Notes: generated by a model not told the origin, from the letters alone. DNA of 64,000 bases from Haloplanus vescus (GCF_900107665.1 NZ_FNQT01000001.1:784398-848397); one strand, 5' to 3'. Positions 1-9,305 are shown, counted from the stretch's first letter. Numbers and translations are program-made.

Positions 1-1894
1 TCGGCGCGAACGTCCGCATGTTGTAGTCGTGATAGAGCGCCGAGGAGAGGTCCTGCACGGAGCGTTCGTCGCCGTGGACACAGAGCACCTTCTCCGGGCG
101 TGGGTTCATCGTCTTGACGAAGTTTTCGAGGCCCTGTCGGTCGGCGTGGCCGGAGAAGCCGTCGACCGTTTCGACGCCCATGTTGAGCGAGAGGGTGTTG
201 CCGCGGCCGCCACGGCCGCCGCGCTCGTTCATCGGAATCTCGTCCCAGCCGTTCTGAATCCGGCGGCCGAGCGTCCCCTGTGCCTGATAGCCGACGAAGA
301 CGAGGTTCGAGTCCGGGTCGGGACCGATGTGGCGAAGCCAGGACATGATGGGCCCGCCGGTGACCATCCCCGACGTAGAGAGGATGATCGCCTGATCGCC
401 GTCGGCGACTTCTTGCCGTTCGTCCTCGCCCGCGTCGATGTGGTTGAACTCCTCGGCGAGGAAGGGGTTCTCGTCCTCGTGGAAGATGCGGTCCCGAAGG
501 TCGTCACGCAGGTACTCGGGGTAGGTGGAGTGGATGGCCGTCGCCTCCCAAATCATCCCGTCGAGGTGGACGGGCATCTTCGGAATCTTCCCGCTCCGCA
601 TCGCCTCCTCGAGGACGAGCATAATCTCCTGTGACCGCCCGACTGCGAACGCGGGAATAACGACTTTCCCCCCCTGCTCGTACGTCTCGTTGATGATTTC
701 GAGCAGGTTACGTTCGGAGTCCGCTTGGTCGGTCTGGTAGTCGTTGCGCCCGCCGTAGGTGGATTCGAGGACGAGTGTCTCGACGCGAGGGAAGTCGTTG
801 ACGGCGCCGTTGAACAGACGCGTGTCCTCGTAGTGGATGTCGCCCGAAAACGCGACGTTGTAGAGGCCGTCGCCGATGTGGAAGTGAGAGACGGCAGAAC
901 CGAGGATGTGACCCGCGTTGTGGAACGTGAGTTTCACGTCGGGCGCGATGTCGGTCACGTCGCCGTACTCCAGCGGGATACAGTGTTTGATCGCCTCGCG
1001 GACCATCTCGCTGTCGTAGGGCGGGGTACGACCCTCCTTCGCGGCCACGTCGAGGTAGTCCAGCGTGAGCAGACCCATCAGGTCGCGCGTCGGTTCGGTA
1101 CAGTAGATGGGGCCGTCGTAGCCGTACTTGAACAGGAGCGGAATGAGCGCGGAGTGGTCGAGGTGGGCGTGGGTCAGGACGACGGCGTCGATGGAGTTGA
1201 GCGGTGCCGCTTCGGGCACTTGGAGGTAGGGCACCTCGCCCTCGGCGCCGGGCTTGTCGCCGCAGTCGACGAGAACGCGCGTCTCCGCCGTCGAGATGAT
1301 GAAGCTCGCGCGCCCGACTTCGCGACAGCAACCGAGCGTGGTGATGCGAACCCACTGGTCGTCGGACATCTCCTCGCGGTGAATCTGGCGCCCCACGCGT
1401 TCGAGGATGTCGCGTCGCTCCTCGCGTTCCTGCTTGAGGAAGTTGCGGACGTTCGAGACGGTGGAGGATTCGATGGGCGGCGTGCGGACGACTTCGGGCG
1501 TCCAGCCGATGGCCTGCGTAATCTCGCGGAGGGTCGACCCGTGCCGGCCGATGACCATCCCCGGCTTTTCGGCTTCGATGACGACTTCGCCGGTGTCGGC
1601 GTGGAAGTCGAGGTCGGTGACCCCGGCGTCGTCGGGGATGACGTCTCGGAGTTGCTCGCGGGCCGCGTCCACGTCCATCAACACGTCGGGGTCGGGACGG
1701 ACCGTGATGCGCTTGCGGAGTTTGCTCGCGAGTTTCCGAATCAGGTCGCCGTCGCTGGCGAAGTCCTTCGGGTCGCGCGTGTACACGACCAGTTCCGGGC
1801 CCTCGTATTTGACATCAGAGACGGAGATGCCCGGCGGTAGTTCGTCCTCAATCGTTGCTTTCAGGTCCTCGAGTTGCTTGTCTACGGAGCTCAT
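1..1894 (-). CDS. fttA: aCPSF1 (FttA) ribonuclease, transcription termination factor; 3' end outside window
   Basis: Archaeal CPSF73 homologue, a beta-CASP metallo-beta-lactamase nuclease known to cleave nascent RNA at U-tracts and terminate transcription. About 631 codons are present from ATG 1894; only the last few residues run off the window. N-terminal KH region (about residues 1-150) carries GRHGS near residue 116. The lactamase core starts near residue 180, with the zinc motif HAHLDH at 242-247, and a beta-CASP domain follows. Near the C-terminus the typical FSGHAD and VHGDE motifs are present. The gene stands alone, divergent from the next gene across about 240 bp. Family assignment is secure. 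Confidence 0.95.
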   Translation of the reverse strand, partial: MSSVDKQLEDLKATIEDELPPGISVSDVKYEGPELVVYTRDPKDFASDGDLIRKLASKLRKRITVRPDPDVLMDVDAAREQLRDVIPDDAGVTDLDFHADTGEVVIEAEKPGMVIGRHGSTLREITQAIGWTPEVVRTPPIESSTVSNVRNFLKQEREERRDILERVGRQIHREEMSDDQWVRITTLGCCREVGRASFIISTAETRVLVDCGDKPGAEGEVPYLQVPEAAPLNSIDAVVLTHAHLDHSALIPLLFKYGYDGPIYCTEPTRDLMGLLTLDYLDVAAKEGRTPPYDSEMVREAIKHCIPLEYGDVTDIAPDVKLTFHNAGHILGSAVSHFHIGDGLYNVAFSGDIHYEDTRLFNGAVNDFPRVETLVLESTYGGRNDYQTDQADSERNLLEIINETYEQGGKVVIPAFAVGRSQEIMLVLEEAMRSGKIPKMPVHLDGMIWEATAIHSTYPEYLRDDLRDRIFHEDENPFLAEEFNHIDAGEDERQEVADGDQAIILSTSGMVTGGPIMSWLRHIGPDPDSNLVFVGYQAQGTLGRRIQNGWDEIPMNERGGRGGRGNTLSLNMGVETVDGFSGHADRQGLENFVKTMNPRPEKVLCVHGDERSVQDLSSALYHDYNMRTFAP

Positions 1895-2080
1895 GGGTGC
1901 CGGTGGTAAGCCCTCCCGAGGGTCGTTCGTGGCCGATGGTCAGTCGTGACCGGCGACGAGTGTCGACGGTCGTTCGTCACTGTCGTACCGTGTGTAGGCA
2001 TCGGTGAACGCCCTGTCTGGGAGGTGCTCGACTGCGGGAAGAGGCAGCGAAAACCCGCTTGAGTCACCCTATCAGTCCAG

Positions 2081-2090
2081 TATTATAAAA
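2081..2090 (+). promoter_or_regulatory. TATA-like box
   Basis: TATTATAAAA lies about 46 nt before ATG 2132 and is the only AT-rich stretch in the 1895-2131 gap. It suggests a leader of about 20 nt for the 2132 gene. The rest of the gap shows nothing I can name. Confidence 0.45.
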
Positions 2091-2131
2091 GCCTTCGCAA
2101 ACTCGAAGGAATTGGCCCTCGCACTGCCGGT

Positions 2132-2614
2132 ATGGAACTCACACCGGCGAGAGTTCGAGACGAGTACGACTGGGTTCACGGCCGGGCGCCCACCACGGTG
2201 ACGCTCATCGACGACACGCGCACCCGCCTCGCCGACGCGTTCGGCGTCGAGGTGGGGTCGGTCACGGTCGAGGCGTATCGCGACGAGGTAGACGCCGTCT
2301 TCGCGGACGGCGACCGCGCGGTCAACGTCGCCGCCTACGTGGCCATCCTCCGCGACCTCGATGTCGAGGGCGACTACCCGGGCTTCGTCGTCGACGAAGT
2401 CCTCGGCCGAGAGCTGGCGGGGACCATCGCCGGAGGCGAGCCACTCGGCCTCCTCGCGCAGGCCACCTTCCACATCGCGGACGTGTTGATCCACAGCGAC
2501 GGGGGTGCGGGAGTCGACGACCTGGACGCCGCCCTCGCGGCTGGGTTCCAGACTCGCCTGCCAGGGTGGGCGTGGACCGAACGTGACAGCCCGTTCGCCG
2601 TCGGGAACGATTAA
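2132..2614 (+). CDS. conserved hypothetical acidic protein
   Basis: A 160-residue soluble, acidic protein with no signal peptide, membrane segment or metal motif that I can see. Composition and codon use match the neighbours, so it is very likely a real gene. I do not recognise a family and assign no function. It reads the same way as the following SDR gene with 25 nt between them, so the two may be co-transcribed from the TATA-like box at 2081. The ATG start has a purine-rich stretch upstream but no convincing Shine-Dalgarno. Confidence 0.7.
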   Translation: MELTPARVRDEYDWVHGRAPTTVTLIDDTRTRLADAFGVEVGSVTVEAYRDEVDAVFADGDRAVNVAAYVAILRDLDVEGDYPGFVVDEVLGRELAGTIAGGEPLGLLAQATFHIADVLIHSDGGAGVDDLDAALAAGFQTRLPGWAWTERDSPFAVGND

Positions 2615-2639
2615 CTGCCGCCGGGCCGACGAGCGAGGT

Positions 2640-3464
2640 ATGCAACCGAAGACCGTCCTCATAACGGGCTGTTCGTCCGGCATCGGTCGTGCGACTGCGG
2701 AGGCCTTCCTCGACGAGGACTGGGAGGTGTACGCCACGGCGCGCAACCCCGCGGACATCGAGACGCTCGGGGACCGTGGCTGCACCATCGCCACCCTCGA
2801 CGTGACCGAACCCGACGACATAGAGCGCGTCGTCGACCGGATGCTCGACGAACAGGGACGGATAGATTGCCTCGTCAACAACGCCGGCTACGCGCAGTTC
2901 GGCCCGCTGGAGGACGTGCCGACCGACGCCGTCCACGACCAGTTCGACGTGAACGTCTACGGCCCGCATCGACTGATTCGGGCCGTCCTCCCCCACATGC
3001 GACGGCGGCGCGAGGGAACCATCGTCAACGTCTCCAGCGTCGCCGGGCGACTCTCCTTCCCCGGCGGCGGCGTCTACTGCGGGTCGAAGTTCGCACTCGA
3101 AGCCATGACCGATGCGCTCCGCTCAGAGGTGGCCGAGTACGGCATCGACGCCGTCCTCGTCGAACCGGGGCCGGTCGACACCGGCTTCACCGAACGCGCC
3201 GAGGAGGAACTCTCGGGCGTGGAGCGCTCGGGCGCCTACGAGTCCTTCTACGGCGTGTTCGAGGACACGCAGGCCATCGGCGGCGGCGGACTGGGCGCGG
3301 TGTCGCCGGAGCGCGTCGCCGAGGACATCCTGAACGCCGCGAGTTCGACCAAGCCCGCGAGCCGCGTCCCCGTCGGGACGCTCGCCCGCGTGACCGTCCT
3401 CGGGCGGTTCGTCCCCGACTCGCTCCGTGACCGCGCGTTCGGCCTGCTGGACCGCCTCCGCTAG
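2640..3464 (+). CDS. SDR family NAD(P)-dependent oxidoreductase
   Basis: Classical short-chain dehydrogenase of 274 residues. Cofactor motif TGCSSGIG at 9-16, NNAG at 80-83, catalytic serine 132/133, and the YxxxK pair Tyr146/Lys150 are all intact, so it should be an active alcohol/ketone oxidoreductase; the substrate cannot be read from sequence. An in-frame upstream extension exists, but ATG 2640 places the glycine-rich motif at the usual distance from the N-terminus. Its TAG stop overlaps the stop of the convergent ArsA-like gene in the palindrome CTAG. Confidence 0.88.
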   Translation: MQPKTVLITGCSSGIGRATAEAFLDEDWEVYATARNPADIETLGDRGCTIATLDVTEPDDIERVVDRMLDEQGRIDCLVNNAGYAQFGPLEDVPTDAVHDQFDVNVYGPHRLIRAVLPHMRRRREGTIVNVSSVAGRLSFPGGGVYCGSKFALEAMTDALRSEVAEYGIDAVLVEPGPVDTGFTERAEEELSGVERSGAYESFYGVFEDTQAIGGGGLGAVSPERVAEDILNAASSTKPASRVPVGTLARVTVLGRFVPDSLRDRAFGLLDRLR

Positions 3465-4573
3465 GCCAGACACGCCGCGACGACGCGCAGGGCGCGTTCG
3501 CCCCGCACCTCGTCGGCGAGGAGGGGGACGCGCTTCACGTCGTGACCGCGGAAGAGGTCGGTCGCCCGTCGGAGCGCACGCTGTTGCACGTCCCAGCGTC
3601 GCTGGCAGAACTCGCAGTCCTCCAGGTTCGGCGAGACGACCCACTCGGGGTCGACCTCTGCTACGTCCGCGAGGTCCTCCATCACGCGGTTGACGACGAT
3701 GGTGTTGACGGGGATGTCGAACTCGTCCAGCCGAGCCACGAGTCGTTCGGATTCGACGACGCTCATCTCCTCGGGCACCATCACCACCCGGAAGTCGGTG
3801 CGCGTGGGGTCCTGCAGGACGTCACGGAGGCGTTCGATGCGGTCGCTGAGTTCGTCGAGGTCCGGTCCCTCCTCGCCCTCGTCGCCGACGCCGAACATGC
3901 CCTTGAATCCCTCCATCATCCCCGAGAACTTCTCGCGCATCGAGAGCAGGCGCCCGACCATCGAGTCGAGCACCTCGGGGAGTTCCAGCAGTCGGAGGGT
4001 GTGACCCGTGGGCGCCGTGTCGATGACCACCCGGTCGAATCGGGGGTCGTCGAGATACTCCAGCAACTGTCGCATCGCGGCCGCCTCGTCGGCGCCGGGC
4101 ATCGACCCGCCCATCAGCGGGTCGACCGCGTCCTCACCGAGGGCGTCGCCGATGTCACCCAAGCCGCCGAGTGGGGCGTCGTCGACGCCGATGCCGCCCT
4201 CGCCGAGCATCCCCTCCTCCATCGCCGCTTCGGGGTCGATTTCCGCCGCCCACAGCGGGCTGTCGTCACGGATTCGCGTCGGCCGCGGCGGGATGTCGAC
4301 GTCGAGCGTGTCCGAGAGGGAGTGAGCGGGGTCCGTCGAGACGACGAGCGTCGCGGTGCCGTCCGCGGCGGAGGAGAGCGCCGTCGCCGCCGCCATCGTC
4401 GTCTTGCCGACGCCGCCCTTGCCGCCGTAGAGGACGTACTCCGGCGCGTCGACGCCCTCGGGGAGGTCGGTCGCTGCCTCGACATCGATGTCGGCGTCTT
4501 CGTGTTCGACCACCTCGCCCTCGGTCGCGTCGTCCTCGACTTCGTCGACTGCCTCGACGTCTATATCGCTCAT
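3461..4573 (-). CDS. ArsA/GET3-family ATPase
   Basis: SIMIBI-class ATPase of 370 residues related to ArsA (arsenite pump ATPase) and Get3 (tail-anchored protein targeting). An acidic N-terminal extension of about 45 residues precedes the deviant Walker A motif GKGGVGKTT at 51-59; STDPAHSLSD (switch I) and DTAPTGHTLR (switch II) follow. Near the C-terminus is a CxxC pair (CEFC). No arsR, arsB or arsD lies nearby, so a Get3-like or general chaperone role is as likely as arsenite transport. Start ATG 4573 is preferred over an in-frame upstream start because the upstream residues are not family-like. Confidence 0.85.
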   Translation of the reverse strand: MSDIDVEAVDEVEDDATEGEVVEHEDADIDVEAATDLPEGVDAPEYVLYGGKGGVGKTTMAAATALSSAADGTATLVVSTDPAHSLSDTLDVDIPPRPTRIRDDSPLWAAEIDPEAAMEEGMLGEGGIGVDDAPLGGLGDIGDALGEDAVDPLMGGSMPGADEAAAMRQLLEYLDDPRFDRVVIDTAPTGHTLRLLELPEVLDSMVGRLLSMREKFSGMMEGFKGMFGVGDEGEEGPDLDELSDRIERLRDVLQDPTRTDFRVVMVPEEMSVVESERLVARLDEFDIPVNTIVVNRVMEDLADVAEVDPEWVVSPNLEDCEFCQRRWDVQQRALRRATDLFRGHDVKRVPLLADEVRGERALRVVAACLA

Positions 4574-4651
4574 ATCGGGCGCAACAGGGCGAGATACCTG
4601 TACCCGTCGATACGGGGAAGACACTTACTCATGGGTGCGGGAGAGACGACC

Positions 4652-4978
4652 ATGTCCCCCGCCCGCCAAGCAGTCGCCGCCCTCGTGGTCCTCGTCGCAG
4701 TGACTGGCTGTCTTGGGACTGGGTCGCCGGACGCGACGCCCACCCCCACGGCCACCGCCAACACGGACTGTCCGCCCGCGCTGACCGTCTACGAAGTCGG
4801 GGCGGAGCCAACCGACCCCGACAGCGCCGCCGACTACGCGAACCTCACCGCCGACCAGCAGGCCACCTTCCACGAGGCGCGCAACGGGAGCGTCGAATCG
4901 TTCGACCGAGAGTGGTACGACATCGACCTCGTGGCCTACGAGGGGACGTACTACCGCGCGGGGGTCGTGGTCTGTTAG
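4652..4978 (+). CDS. small predicted lipoprotein
   Basis: A 108-residue exported protein. The N-terminus has a hydrophobic stretch ending in the lipobox AVTGC, followed by a Thr/Pro/Ala-rich linker typical of haloarchaeal lipoproteins; no twin arginine, so a Sec-type lipoprotein is expected. The mature part is short and acidic, without a recognised domain. ATG 4652 lies about 27 nt after an ACTTACTC stretch, consistent with a leaderless transcript; an in-frame ATG at 4631 would add seven residues. Its TAG stop overlaps the stop of the convergent aminotransferase. Confidence 0.72.
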   Translation: MSPARQAVAALVVLVAVTGCLGTGSPDATPTPTATANTDCPPALTVYEVGAEPTDPDSAADYANLTADQQATFHEARNGSVESFDREWYDIDLVAYEGTYYRAGVVVC

Positions 4979-6072
4979 AAGTCGTAGTCGGCCAGTCGCT
5001 CGGCCGCTTCCTCGGCCCGCGGGGTGACGAGCGCGAACCGGACCCATTCGTCGTGCGTGCCGAAGGTGTCGCCCGGCATGCAGGCCACGCCCGCCTCGTC
5101 CACGAGGCGTTCGACGTTCTCCAGCGTCCCGGGGAAGCCCTCGAAGCGCGCGAAGACGTAGAACGCGCCCTCGGGGACGATGTACTCCGCGCCCGCGGCG
5201 TCGAGGGCGTCGGTGAAGGCGTCGATTCGCTCCCGCAGGAGGTCACGCGACGCCTCGTAGTACGCTGCGTCGGTCTCTCGCAGGGCACGAAGCACCGCGA
5301 CCTGTGACGGGCGAGCGCTGGTGACGTTCACGAGCATGTGCCGCGTGCGCGCGTCGTCGACGAGCCACGACGGGAAGACAGCGTAGCCGACGCGAAGCCC
5401 CGTCACGGCCATCGACTTCGAGAAGGAGTTGGTGACGACGACGTGGTCCGCATCGAAGGCGAGGGCGCTCTCGAACCGCCCGGAGTAGTCGTAGTGGTCG
5501 TACACCTCGTCCGAGAGGAGGAGGGCGTCGTTGTCGGCGGCGATGTCGACCATCGCCTCCATCGTCTCGGCGTCGTACACCGCGCCGGTGGGGTTGTTCG
5601 GCGAGTTGATGAGGATGGCCGCGGTGTCGTCGCTCGCGGCGTCGGCCATCGCGTCCACGTCGAGGTGACCGTCGTCGCCGACGGGGACGAGGCGTACGTC
5701 CGCGCCGAGCATCTTCGCCTTCCCGGGGTAGTAGGGGTAGACGGGGTCGGTCAGGAGAATCTCCTCGCCCGCATCGCGTTCCATCGCCGCCGCCATGCCG
5801 AGGTAGTTCGCCTCGCCCGCCCCGTTCGTGATGACGACGCGATTCACGTCGACGCCGCGTCGGGCCGCAATCTCCTCGCGGAGTTCGCGGAGGCCGTCGC
5901 TCGGGGGGTACTGAAACGCGTCCGGGTCGCTGTCGGCGTACTCGCGGAGGCCGTCACGGAGCGCGGTCGGTGGCTCCCAGTCCGGGCCGCCGCTCACCAG
6001 GTCAATGACGTCGCGGTCCGCGTCCGCCGCGTACTGCATGACGTGAAAGAAGAGTGGCGTCTCGTAGTCCAT
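4975..6072 (-). CDS. pyridoxal-phosphate aminotransferase, class I/II
   Basis: Fold-type I aminotransferase of 365 residues, the usual length. NSPNNPTG (156-163) and SDEVYD (187-192) are the standard substrate/PLP loops, and NSFSKSMAVTGLRVGY places the Schiff-base lysine at 219. The distal arginine region (VRFAL) is also present. Substrate is uncertain: aspartate, aromatic or other amino acids are all possible in this family. ATG 6072 gives the expected N-terminus; the longer in-frame extension upstream is low-quality sequence. Monocistronic between two plus-strand genes. Confidence 0.88.
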   Translation of the reverse strand: MDYETPLFFHVMQYAADADRDVIDLVSGGPDWEPPTALRDGLREYADSDPDAFQYPPSDGLRELREEIAARRGVDVNRVVITNGAGEANYLGMAAAMERDAGEEILLTDPVYPYYPGKAKMLGADVRLVPVGDDGHLDVDAMADAASDDTAAILINSPNNPTGAVYDAETMEAMVDIAADNDALLLSDEVYDHYDYSGRFESALAFDADHVVVTNSFSKSMAVTGLRVGYAVFPSWLVDDARTRHMLVNVTSARPSQVAVLRALRETDAAYYEASRDLLRERIDAFTDALDAAGAEYIVPEGAFYVFARFEGFPGTLENVERLVDEAGVACMPGDTFGTHDEWVRFALVTPRAEEAAERLADYDF

Positions 6073-6151
6073 GGTCGGTCTGTGACCGGCCGGCAAATCC
6101 CTCTTTCGCTCCCGACAGCTTCGTGAAGGGTGGGGTCGAAGGCAGGCACAG

Positions 6152-6661
6152 ATGAACAAAGAAGGACACGTACTCAACGCGGCGCTGTTGAGTATCGGCC
6201 TCGGGATCGTGCTCGTGTGGCCGACGACGCCCGGCGTCGACACGGCGCTCGAAACCGTCGAGATGATAGCCAAGCTCTCCGTCCCGGTCGTCCTCGGCGC
6301 ACTCTTCCCGGACGTGGACACCGCCTTCGGCAAGCACCGCAAGACCCTCCACAACCTGTTCGTGTTGGGCATCGTCGCCGGCTACCCCATCGTGTTCGAC
6401 AACCTCCAGTTCGTCTGGATCGGCATCGCGACCCACTACCTCCTCGACCTGGTGGGGAGTCGCCGCGGCCTCGCGCTGCTGTACCCGCTGACGAGTCAGG
6501 AGTGGGGCCTGCCCTTCGGCGTCACCACGAGTAGCGACTACGCCAACGCGGTCACGGTGCTCGTCACCGGCTTCGAACTCGCCCTCCTCGGCGTCTTTCA
6601 CGTCTACGTGATGCCACTCGACAGCACCGCAGGGACGATGAGCGCCGTCTTCCTCGGCTAA
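6152..6661 (+). CDS. YdjM/DUF457-like membrane metal-dependent hydrolase
   Basis: A 169-residue membrane protein with about four hydrophobic segments. It carries the pattern of the LexA-regulated YdjM-type family: an N-terminal His (residue 6), PDVD near 54, KHR-x-LHN near 60-66, and HYLLD near 90, which together would form a metal site near the membrane. The catalytic activity of this family is poorly known. It starts at ATG 6152 and ends directly against the convergent PHP gene, with no spacer. Confidence 0.75.
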   Translation: MNKEGHVLNAALLSIGLGIVLVWPTTPGVDTALETVEMIAKLSVPVVLGALFPDVDTAFGKHRKTLHNLFVLGIVAGYPIVFDNLQFVWIGIATHYLLDLVGSRRGLALLYPLTSQEWGLPFGVTTSSDYANAVTVLVTGFELALLGVFHVYVMPLDSTAGTMSAVFLG

Positions 6662-7426
6662 TCAGTACGCCCGTACGTCGTCGAACCGGCCGCCGTACGC
6701 GACGTTTCCGGGATGAGTGGGTTCGTCACCCGAGAGGAAGAGGCGGTCGACCTTCTCCCACGAGTTCTCGTAGCCGAGGTGAGCGAACTCCGCGAGACAG
6801 CGCAGGCGATGGCTCACGCCGCGCCTGTGAGCGACGCGGCGGGACACGCCGGAGCGAAGCGCCGTGACGAGGTCGGCTTCCGTCTCGACGGCCGTTTCGA
6901 GGACTGTCCACGCCTCACCGACCGTCCCGGCGAGGTGAGAGTAGGACGACCCGAAGCCGGGCAGTCCCGTCTCGCTGGCGACAGTGCGCGAGCGACGGTT
7001 TTGATAGGTCAGACACTTCGCGTTGTACGTCTCGACGGCGTCGACGACGTCGGCGTTGGTAGCCACATCCCCCCGCGAGCAACTGACGTTCAGCATCTCG
7101 GGATGCGGGACGAGGACGGCGGCGCCCTGTCGGTCGAACTCATCGAGTGCGCCGGAGAGCGAGATGAAATCGGGGACGGGGTCGGAGAGCCCGATGGCGA
7201 GGACGTGGCGTCGGTCGTGCCACGGCCCGGTGAACACCTCGCGGGCGGGGACGACGAGTAGGTCGTCGTCGGAGAAGCGCTCGGCTCGCGCGCGGATGTC
7301 CGGGAGCCGCGTGAAATGCGGCGCGTAGACGAGGACGTCGAGGCCGCGAGCCTTGGCCCGGGAGACGACACGCTCGTCGAGCGTTTTGACATGCATATCT
7401 ACGCGGGTCGAATCGGCCGACGTCAC
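6662..7426 (-). CDS. PHP-domain metal-dependent phosphoesterase-like protein
   Basis: A 254-residue protein of the PHP (polymerase and histidinol phosphatase) superfamily. The first strand RVDMHVK and the following YAPHFTRL, VPAREVFTG and VPHPEML are typical PHP segments, although the classical HxH at the start is reduced to MHVK, so one metal site may be incomplete. GTG 7426 is chosen over ATG 7396: it keeps the first beta strand and lies 27 nt after a TATA-like GTTATGGG. Probable phosphoesterase; substrate unknown. Confidence 0.78.
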   Translation of the reverse strand: MTSADSTRVDMHVKTLDERVVSRAKARGLDVLVYAPHFTRLPDIRARAERFSDDDLLVVPAREVFTGPWHDRRHVLAIGLSDPVPDFISLSGALDEFDRQGAAVLVPHPEMLNVSCSRGDVATNADVVDAVETYNAKCLTYQNRRSRTVASETGLPGFGSSYSHLAGTVGEAWTVLETAVETEADLVTALRSGVSRRVAHRRGVSHRLRCLAEFAHLGYENSWEKVDRLFLSGDEPTHPGNVAYGGRFDDVRAY

Positions 7427-7450
7427 GAGCGACAGTGGATGGACGGCGAA

Positions 7451-7458
7451 GTTATGGG
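7451..7458 (-). promoter_or_regulatory. TATA-like box for the PHP gene
   Basis: CCCATAAC on the minus strand is centred 27-28 nt before GTG 7426. This fits a leaderless haloarchaeal transcript and supports the GTG start. Confidence 0.5.
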
Positions 7459-7474
7459 TTGCTATTCGAGAAGA

Positions 7475-7912
7475 CTATCGCTCGTCGGAGTCGAGGACGC
7501 GAATCTGGTCGCCGCGGACGGTGACCGGAATCGGGACCGTTGCCTCGTAGAGTTCGACCGTCACCTGGTCCTTGCCCTCGTCGATGCGCTGGACGCGGGC
7601 CTTCTCGCCCTTGAACGGCCCAGCGATGAGCTCGACGATGTCGCTCTCGGCGATGCCCTCCACGTCCGGCGTGGGCGAGAGGAAGTGCTCCACCTCGGTG
7701 AGCGAGGACTTGCCGGGGACGATGCTCCGAGCGTGGGGAATCTCGTCCATCACGCGTTCGAGGACGGCGCTGTTGTCCGCCTCAACCATGACGTAGCTGG
7801 TGAGGGAATCCGGCGCGAGGACGGCGTGTACCTCGTCTTCCTCACGGCTGGCGATCATGTCGGCGACGGTGCGTTCCTGACTGGCCGTGGTTTTGACAGC
7901 GAAAATGCCCAT
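7475..7912 (-). CDS. spt5: transcription elongation factor Spt5 (NusG)
   Basis: 145 residues, the normal archaeal Spt5 size. An NGN domain (about residues 1-85) binds the RNA polymerase clamp; a KOW domain (about 90-125) contains the family pattern around [14 protein letters not shown]. Together with Spt4 it is the processivity factor conserved in all domains. It follows secE with only one base between the secE stop and ATG 7912, the classical secE-spt5 pair. Confidence 0.96.
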   Translation of the reverse strand: MGIFAVKTTASQERTVADMIASREEDEVHAVLAPDSLTSYVMVEADNSAVLERVMDEIPHARSIVPGKSSLTEVEHFLSPTPDVEGIAESDIVELIAGPFKGEKARVQRIDEGKDQVTVELYEATVPIPVTVRGDQIRVLDSDER

Positions 7913-7913
7913 C

Positions 7914-8087
7914 TTAGATGCCTCCGGGGAGCACGGTCATGACGGCGAAGATGACGAACCCCATGAGACCGATGAGGAAGATACCCGCCCCCGCGACTTT
8001 GGCAATCTGCGAGAACTCGTTCCACGACGGCGTGCTCGCCATCTTGAGCACGCGGACGTAGCTTGCGAGGTCGTATTTGACGTCCAT
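7914..8087 (-). CDS. secE: preprotein translocase subunit SecE
   Basis: A 57-residue protein read from ATG 8087 to TAA 7914. It has a short amphipathic N-terminal part and one C-terminal membrane segment (about residues 33-53, rich in Gly/Ile/Leu/Phe), as in archaeal SecE/Sec61-gamma. It anchors and stabilises the SecY channel. Position immediately before spt5 confirms the call. Confidence 0.93.
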   Translation of the reverse strand: MDVKYDLASYVRVLKMASTPSWNEFSQIAKVAGAGIFLIGLMGFVIFAVMTVLPGGI

Positions 8088-8121
8088 ATCGTCGCTACGT
8101 GAGCCGGCTTTTTCTATCTAT

Positions 8122-8129
8122 TGATAAAC
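8122..8129 (-). promoter_or_regulatory. TATA-like box for secE-spt5
   Basis: GTTTATCA on the minus strand is centred about 39 nt before the secE ATG, predicting a leader of roughly 12 nt and a promoter separate from the upstream kinase gene. Confidence 0.45.
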
Positions 8130-8179
8130 TGCGCCCGCGCATCGCCCTCGTTCGCGCGTCGACCCGGTGCACAGACCCG

Positions 8180-9301
8180 TCAGGAATCGGTCGCGTCGTC
8201 CCGCGGGAGGTCAACCGTGACGACTGTCCCCTCGGGGTCGTTATCCGCGATGGTCAGTCGGCCGCCGAATCGCGAGACCAGCGTGTCGGCCAGATACAGA
8301 CCGAACCCCTGCCCGTCCCGTTCCTGCGGGTCGAAGATGCGCTCCCGTTCGGCCTCGTCGATGCCCGGGCCGTTGTCGGCAACGTGCGTCGAGACGGTGG
8401 TTTCCGTCGTCTCCACGCGGACGGTCACCGTCGGCGTCGCCTTGTCGTTGTGTTCGACGGCGTTCTGAAGCAAGTTCTCGAAGACGTTGCCCACCGCCCG
8501 GTTCGCCATCACGGGAGCCTCGTCCGGGATGTCGGCGGTCACCTCGGCGTTCGGGAAGCTCCGGCGGAGGTTCTCGACGCGTTCGGAGAGCATCGGCGAC
8601 AGGTCGACCGGTTCGATGTCCGCTTCGCCGACGAAGGTGTTGGCGTACAAGCGGAAGTCCTGCACCATCTCGGAGGGGTCCTCGGACCGCGTTTCGATGG
8701 TTTCCGCCTGCGCCTGTAGCGATTCGTCGTCCAGTTCCGTCCGGACGAGTGTGGCGTGTCCCTGGACGATGTTCAACCCGTTGAGGAACTCGTGGCGTAA
8801 CGTCCGGTTCAAGAACGCGAAGGCGTCTCGCGTCCGTCGAACGTGCGCGGCGTCGTACTGCGTCCGTTCGTACAGGTAGCCGAACAGCGACCCCACGAGG
8901 AGGCCGCTACTCATGCTCACCAAGAGTTCGAGTTGCCCCTCCGAAAACGAGCGGCCTTCGGCGAGACGGATGAGAATCGTCGTCGCCGTGATGAGCGTCA
9001 GGACGAGCAGTCCGCCGACCGCCCACCCGACGATGTGTTGCCCGGCCCGGTCGTCGACCCAATCCGTGCAGTGGAACCGTACGCCGGTGTACATCACTGT
9101 GAGACAGAGTCCCGTGCCGAGCAGGAAGGCGAAGAGAGGCGGAATGACGACGGGGAGCGTCCGCAGTTCGACGGCGAAATTCCAGAGGAATCCGAGCCAA
9201 ACGAGCAGACCGAACGCGCTGATGACCAGCGGCCAACGTCCGTCGTCGCCGCCGAGTCGCCGACCGGTTCTCACTGTGGGAATAACGCCGCCGACCGGCA
9301 T
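8180..9301 (-). CDS. membrane sensor histidine kinase
   Basis: About 373 residues. Four hydrophobic segments fill the first 150 residues and no PAS or GAF domain follows, so the sensor is probably the membrane region. A HisKA-like helix carries the phospho-acceptor in LRHEFLNGLN; the ATPase part has the N box (NLLQNAVEHND), G1 (DNGPG) and G2 (GQGFGLYL). No response regulator is adjacent. ATG 9301 is drawn, but the TATA-like TTATAT overlaps that codon and lies about 28 nt before an in-frame GTG at 9274, which may be the real leaderless start (nine residues shorter). Lies between ftsZ and secE. Confidence 0.85.
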   Translation of the reverse strand: MPVGGVIPTVRTGRRLGGDDGRWPLVISAFGLLVWLGFLWNFAVELRTLPVVIPPLFAFLLGTGLCLTVMYTGVRFHCTDWVDDRAGQHIVGWAVGGLLVLTLITATTILIRLAEGRSFSEGQLELLVSMSSGLLVGSLFGYLYERTQYDAAHVRRTRDAFAFLNRTLRHEFLNGLNIVQGHATLVRTELDDESLQAQAETIETRSEDPSEMVQDFRLYANTFVGEADIEPVDLSPMLSERVENLRRSFPNAEVTADIPDEAPVMANRAVGNVFENLLQNAVEHNDKATPTVTVRVETTETTVSTHVADNGPGIDEAERERIFDPQERDGQGFGLYLADTLVSRFGGRLTIADNDPEGTVVTVDLPRDDATDS

Positions 9302-9305
9302 ATAA
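9299..9305 (-). promoter_or_regulatory. TATA-like box overlapping the annotated kinase start
   Basis: TTATATG on the minus strand overlaps ATG 9301 and is centred about 28 nt before GTG 9274. This points to the GTG as the start of a leaderless message. Confidence 0.4.

Noticed and set aside
725-1840. A 371-codon plus-strand open frame within aCPSF1
   Set aside because: Antisense shadow of a strongly conserved gene; no motif in its translation.
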